A stretch of DNA of 64,000 bases from Takakia lepidozioides. Its lineage: Eukaryota; Streptophyta; Takakiopsida; Takakiales; Takakiaceae. Shown here piece after piece: positions 59,647 through 64,000 of the stretch. The number at the start of each line of letters is the position of its first letter. Position 1 is the stretch's first letter. A program made the translations under genes and the position numbers. The notes under the pieces are model-generated. The model was not told where the DNA came from. It saw only the letters and a program-made list of their open reading frames with translations, and made no database searches. The stretch is from the NCBI GenBank assembly GCA_030704615.1, contig CM060732.1, positions 44,807,053-44,871,052 on the forward strand. The letters run 5' to 3'.

Positions 59647-60284
59647 TGTCACGGACATAGCCCAGAAGAACTTACCAGGAGTAAATACCAGAAGTTACCA
59701 AGTTACCATGTTACCGAAACTTACCGTGATTTATCATGATCTACCATGATTTACCATTACTTACCAAGTTACCGGGAGTTTACCAAATTACCAAGAGTAA
59801 CTTGGGAATTCAGGAAGCTTCCTTTGGATGAAACTTCTCCATCAAGATACCTCATTTGTTTAATGAAGCTTCTCCATCAAGAAACCTTTGTTTAATCTTG
59901 GAAACTTCTCCAACAAGAAACCTCCATATGGGAAGCTTCTTGGGGAAGTTTCTTAGTAGCCAGTATATATAGGAGGCGAGACTGGACACTCTTCAGTCTC
60001 GCCAATACCAGTTCAAGCTACTCTTGTTTCCAGTTTCCAGTACTCTAGTCCAGTTCCCAGTACTCTAGCCCAGTTTCTAGTATCTGATACTCCAATCCAG
60101 TTTCCAGCATTCCAGTATTCAAGTCGTGTTCCAACATCTTGTACTCTTGTTCATTGTTATAAAGATAATCTTGATTCTTATTTACTCATCGTGCATACGG
60201 CCATGCCGACCTTGACTTTTTGTCTAGTCTTGTACCTCTAGTCTGATCTCTTATTTAAGTTCAGTCGTGTTCTTGTCCTTGACA
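59647..60284 (+). repeat. Right LTR of nested gypsy element
   Basis: Direct repeat of 56,987-57,648 with scattered substitutions and a shortened ATGATTTAYC run, ending CTTGTCCTTGACA followed by ATAGT. Confidence 0.93.
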
Positions 60285-60289
60285 ATAGT
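60285..60289 (+). repeat. Target-site duplication ATAGT (right)
   Basis: Second copy of the five bases flanking the nested gypsy element. Confidence 0.9.
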
Positions 60290-61307
60290 AACCTCCGCCT
60301 CGGTAACAGTCAGGCGAGAACTAGGTGCCATGGACGGCGTCGACACTGTCTCCGCCAATGTGAATGACTGAGGAAGCTTGGCCAGATGGCTTGCTTCCCA
60401 CGTTGTGGATCCAACTCCACCTCCGCACCCTGTGGCTCAGGAATTCGTGTTGCTCCTCGAGTCACTGCCGCAACTGACTCCACTTACACTAGTGGTAGTG
60501 GTGCTTCACCCTTCCCGTACCAGAACTGGACTGCCTGAGCCTCCATAACCCCTTGGGTTACATTTATTAAGTGCCTCATGCGAGTGAAAACCTCCCTCAA
60601 GCTCTTAGTAGGCTTCATTTGGAACTCTTGCAAGCTCCTCAACTTCTCTGTCCTCACCCCTTAGTAGTTCCTTCTCAACTCTTCGAAAAACTCCACAACA
60701 GGGTTGAAAGCAGGCACCGCCACTGGTGCTGGTGCAGCAGTAGCTTGGGTGGACGTCGTAGTTGCTGTACCACTAGTCCCAAAACTGCTCGTGGAAGCTG
60801 CCGGTGTGGCTGCTGCCCTTGTGCCTCTAGTGCCTCTAGTGATGGAGACATAGTCGGGTGATCAGTACATCCTCCACTCCTTGATCTCGACAGCATGCCC
60901 CCGCCTAAACTCATGGTAATCATCCATGGGCGGCCCCTCAAGGTGCTGAAACAACCCCTTCTACGTCATAAAAGGCGTAAACAGTTGTGGATTGCGCATT
61001 TGCTGCAAGTCACACCAACTATCAAACTCTTGGATAAAATCATCCAACTCAATGGTGCCCACCGCCCAGAGTACCTTCGTGGCCCCTTGGTAGCTCCATA
61101 CATCTCCTCCATTGTATCCCACAACAATGGCAAGGAAACAACTTGCACCGCCGGTGTGAGTCCTCCTGATTCACAATCCGAATCAGAACCTTCCGTAGAA
61201 GACACAGGAGGTGAAGGTGGCCTAAACCGCACACCTCGTCTCGTATACCCGCTAGTATCGCTAGTGCTCGTACTGGCACTTTCCCCAGCAACTAGTGGCA
61301 CTTCCAT
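60290..61307 (-). pseudogene. Gag-like region of the methyltransferase-bearing gypsy element
   Basis: 61,307-60,966 begins MEVPLVAGESASTSTSDT and has a Pro/Ser/Asp-rich start (RPPSPPVSSTEGSDSD). Around 60,640-60,530 the minus strand reads LQEFQMKPTKSLREVFTRM and LINVTQGVMEAQAVQFWYG, the helical pattern of a gypsy capsid. Frame changes separate the pieces. No zinc knuckle was seen. The region stops abruptly at the ATAGT duplication of the nested element and resumes beyond 56,981. Confidence 0.62.
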
Positions 61308-63090
61308 ATTGACAAACTGACACTCAACCGGTCATGAGCCTGTCTCTAACCCCCTCTCCACAAGGTAACCGGGTAGAGAACCTGATGCGGCTTATGGTTT
61401 GGAATACTAGGTTCCTAACATAGCTTGCACCTGCACCTGCAAGGAAGTAATCCCCTTTGTTAAAACGCAATAGGGAGGCAATTCCGACTTTTCTGTCGGA
61501 TCAGCTAGCTCAAAACCGTTGTTCTTCAGAGCCCAACGTCCCCATTAAGGTCCCACGAAACGAGTGATTTTTTTATTTTTTTATTATTTTTTTCCACTCT
61601 GACTGTTCGCGGCCTTCCGCGGCTCCAACCACCACGACTCCTCACGGCCTGCCCTAAGCGCTCGTTGGCCACGGGCTGCCCCGTGATACCCTGTGGTACC
61701 ACGCCCACGAGCCTTCACGGCCCGCCATCCCCACGATCTGATCACCGTGCCAACCCGTGGTGTCCACACCACGGCTTCCCATTGTCATGGTCAACGGTCA
61801 CGGTCAACAGTTCCCTGCATTCCCAGGAACTCTACACAAGTTCCCATGCGTTCCCGGTCGTTCCCGAGACGTTCCCACGTGTTCCCGAGCTCTCCCTGAG
61901 CTGGGGTTTGCTCCTGCATCTGCTGTCGCTGAGCTATGGCTTCTGCGGAGCCATCAGCCCTGTCGCCTTGCACTCCTGAGCTCTCACGGCCCACTAGAAG
62001 CGCCCCCAACTCAACAAGCAAGCTATATGCTGCCCAACAAGCTCCATTTTCTTCATGAAGCTCACAAAAACAAATCTGAAAATACACACCTTTACAACCT
62101 TGGTGTACCTGCAGTTCTACTGCACATTCCCTGGCTCTAGGACACCTAGTTGCTGCCCTTCCAGCCCCACTCTTGCCACTCCAAGAGCCCTTACAGTGCT
62201 AGAGTTTCAGATTGAACTTCCAACTCAAGCACATGCTTCACAAGTGCACTGATTTGCACACAAGAGGGACCAGCCCCCTCTCTTCACTCATACCTCTTCA
62301 TGAGCTTGGAGTTGAAGCTCCCAACAGGCTGCGATGCATCCCCTCGCAGATCCACTATTCAGCTGCTCCTCCTCTACCCGCAACAACTAGTTTTGGGCAG
62401 AGATACCTGGAGCTGATCATATCATCTCCAACCTGCAACATGCTAGCTTCCCATGCGCCACATTCTTGCAGCTCCTTAACTCGACTTGCAGCTGAAGAAG
62501 ACAACCACCAGTTCGCCCACTCGTGACCAGCATTTCCTCTGCTTCACATTAGAACCGCATACTCAGTTGCCATAGCGTTGAGCTATGCAACACTGACCGC
62601 CTCTCTATCCATTGCAAACCTGCAAACTGTTTGCCTTTGCACTCTATCCGCTTTGGATAGTCTCATGCATGGATCCCTGCACTCTAGGCTGAACCGTTTC
62701 TCATGATCTGAAAACACAAGTGCTACAACTAATTCGAACCTGGCACTCACAGACTCGAGCTGATTTTTCTCGAGTGATAAAGAAATAAATGATACAAGCA
62801 CACAAGCTCTCTCAAACTCACATACTTGCACATGAAAACATCACTCATATATTAAGTTGAGCCAAGTGCACCCCACGCCATGGGGAATCCACACTACGGC
62901 GCCATAGCTAGACGCGGTGAGGCTCAACTCGAGAAAGATGAGCCCATCGCGATCTGCCATGAAGATAACAACGCCAAGTACCCAAACATATATTGGCCCC
63001 TGGATTGACACTTAGGTCAATCCCAAATGTCAATATATCAAAACTAACTATTTCCTAGCTAGTTTCACACTAGTGGTAAAATAACTTGAT
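61308..63090. other. Region upstream of the methyltransferase-bearing gypsy element
   Basis: Should contain its leader and 5' LTR, but no matching copy was found near 51-52 kb, so the LTR could not be defined. 61,600-61,870 is rich in CACGG/GTTCCC words (for example TTCCC...GTTCCCG repeats at 61,810-61,890). No gene was recognised. 61,570-61,595 is T-rich. Confidence 0.4.
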
Positions 63091-63091
63091 A

Positions 63092-63990
63092 GATGCGACG
63101 ATTTTGATTTTTTTCTTAAAGAATTGATGCGACCGCCAAGTCTGGCAGTCGCATATAAACTCTTTAAAGAATAAGTGCGACGGCCAAGTCTGACAATAAC
63201 ATGTATTATTTTTACTATGTACGATCGTCATAATTAGTCGTCACATGTTAATTTTATCTTTTATATTTGACAGTCATATATATCGTTTATTTTCTTAACA
63301 TGTGCGACCGCCAAGGCTAGGGGTCACATGTAACTTTTATTTTAAATATATTAATGAAAGTTGCGCCCAATTCCGAGATATTTTAAAAGGGGTGCGATCG
63401 CAGAGTCAGGCGGTCGCATGTAATTTTTTGTTGTTTTAAAAAGGTGCAACTGCCATAAGTTGCGGTTAAGCCCAATTCCAAAAAATGAACCAAATTTTTT
63501 TTTTTTAAATTTTTTCGTATTGCATTGCATGTTTTTTTTTTTAAGAACAAAAAAATAAGACGTAAGGAAAAAAATAACCTTACACAGAGCCATGAGGCGT
63601 AGTAACGAGGTTCCACTCAGATCCAAGAGCCAAGAAGAAGGGAAAGCATAAGAAAACTAAGAGCAGAGAAACAACTCTGCATAACAGCAGGATACGATCA
63701 AAGTAACAAGGTAGGAAGAGCAGCTTCATGACTGATCTCCAACCCTTCAAGAAGCAAAGAAAAAGGCAGAAGAAGCCTAATTCCCTAGGAAAGAGTAAGA
63801 CAAGAAGAATCTACGAACTACATCTTTTACGCTTGGGAGCTTCAAAAGATAGTTGAGTTTTAGATCTAATTTACCTAGAGGAATTTTTTTTATTTTGATT
63901 GGTGTGATCGTAAGGGTTGGCAGTTACATGTAGTTTTTTATTTTAAAATAGGTAGGACAACGGCCATAATTGGTGGTCGCACCCATTTTT
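63092..63990. repeat. Palindrome array 4 (degenerate, runs to window end)
   Basis: Copies of the GCGACCGCCA..TGGCGGTCGC palindrome, more diverged than in arrays 1-3 and often ending in CATGTAA, recur at about 63,127, 63,178, 63,304, 63,395, 63,445, 63,903 and 63,957. A stretch of about 420 bp without copies (63,480-63,890) interrupts it. There is no transposase nearby within the window. Confidence 0.75.
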
Positions 63991-64000
63991 GGAAAAATGA

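Larger units (their letters stand above)
56987..60284 (+). mobile_element. Nested non-autonomous gypsy element (gag + protease only)
   Basis: Two direct LTRs (56,987-57,648 and 59,647-60,284), both TGTCACGG...CTTGACA, enclose 1,998 bp. A polypurine tract (GAGGAGGGGGTGA) precedes the right LTR and the ATAGT duplication flanks the whole. The inside codes for a capsid-type gag and a protease on the plus strand, then stops; reverse transcriptase, RNase H and integrase are absent. It therefore depends on other copies for movement. It is inserted in the gag/protease junction of the methyltransferase-bearing element in the opposite orientation and is therefore younger. Confidence 0.93.
51860..61307 (-). 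mobile_element. Ty3/gypsy retroelement carrying a DNA cytosine methyltransferase (split by a nested element)
   Basis: Read 5' to 3' on the minus strand the element has a gag-like region (61,307-60,290), a nested gypsy insertion (56,982-60,289), an aspartic protease region (56,877-55,846), a C5 DNA methyltransferase (55,842-54,870), reverse transcriptase and RNase H (54,570-53,168), and integrase (53,060-51,905). Gag-side, protease and methyltransferase codons between 56,877 and 54,775 share one frame apart from point stops, so they formed one polyprotein. Homology fades at about 51,860, inside what should be the integrase tail. No LTR of this element could be identified on either side. Without the insertion it would be about 6.1 kb of coding length. 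Confidence 0.85.

Overview
The window comes from the nuclear genome of a green plant of the streptophyte lineage. Spliced genes with canonical GT-AG introns encode proteins typical of photosynthetic streptophytes: a plant-type phosphoinositide phospholipase C, a probable PALE CRESS chloroplast protein, a Ycf49 (DUF2499) plastid protein, a DREPP/PCaP1 plasma-membrane cation-binding protein and a plant SMI1/KNR4 protein. A Ty3/gypsy retroelement carrying a cytosine-5 DNA methyltransferase points towards charophyte algae, where such elements have been reported. A Chara-like alga would fit, but this is an inference and not something the sequence proves.

Layout. 1-2.4 kb holds a decayed LINE 3' half ending in a 37-bp tandem repeat. 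3.2-25.1 kb is the gene-bearing part: PLC (minus, nine exons, 618 aa), SMI1/KNR4 (plus, two exons, 502 aa), PAC (minus, C-terminal 222 residues resolved), YCF49 (plus, four exons, 282 aa) and PCaP1 (minus, four exons, 207 aa). Exon joins were worked out by hand and keep phase at every junction. PAC and YCF49, both plastid-targeted by homology, are divergently arranged about 1 kb apart. 20-21 kb holds an unassigned broken ORF.

30-64 kb is almost entirely transposable elements: a fold-back element (30-31 kb), a PIF/Harbinger-like element with 18-bp inverted repeats and a TTA duplication (32.8-35.3 kb), a CACTA transposase relic (36.7-37.1 kb), a hAT (DUF659) transposase pseudogene flanked by arrays of GCGACCGCCA/TGGCGGTCGC palindromes (37.7-43.6 kb, again at 48.6-49.2 and 63.1-64 kb), a CACTA element with its CAC duplication (44.4-45.4 kb), a kinase-like pseudogene (46.9-48 kb), a second hAT-like relic (50.7-51.8 kb), and a gypsy element on the minus strand in the order gag - protease - DNA methyltransferase - reverse transcriptase/RNase H - integrase (61.3 to 51.9 kb). 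A second, gag-protease-only gypsy element with two LTRs and an ATAGT target duplication sits inside it (56,987-60,284).

The two most interesting things are the methyltransferase-bearing retroelement and the palindrome arrays. The arrays look like transposase-binding subterminal repeats of a large hAT-like element that may also include a protein-kinase-like gene.
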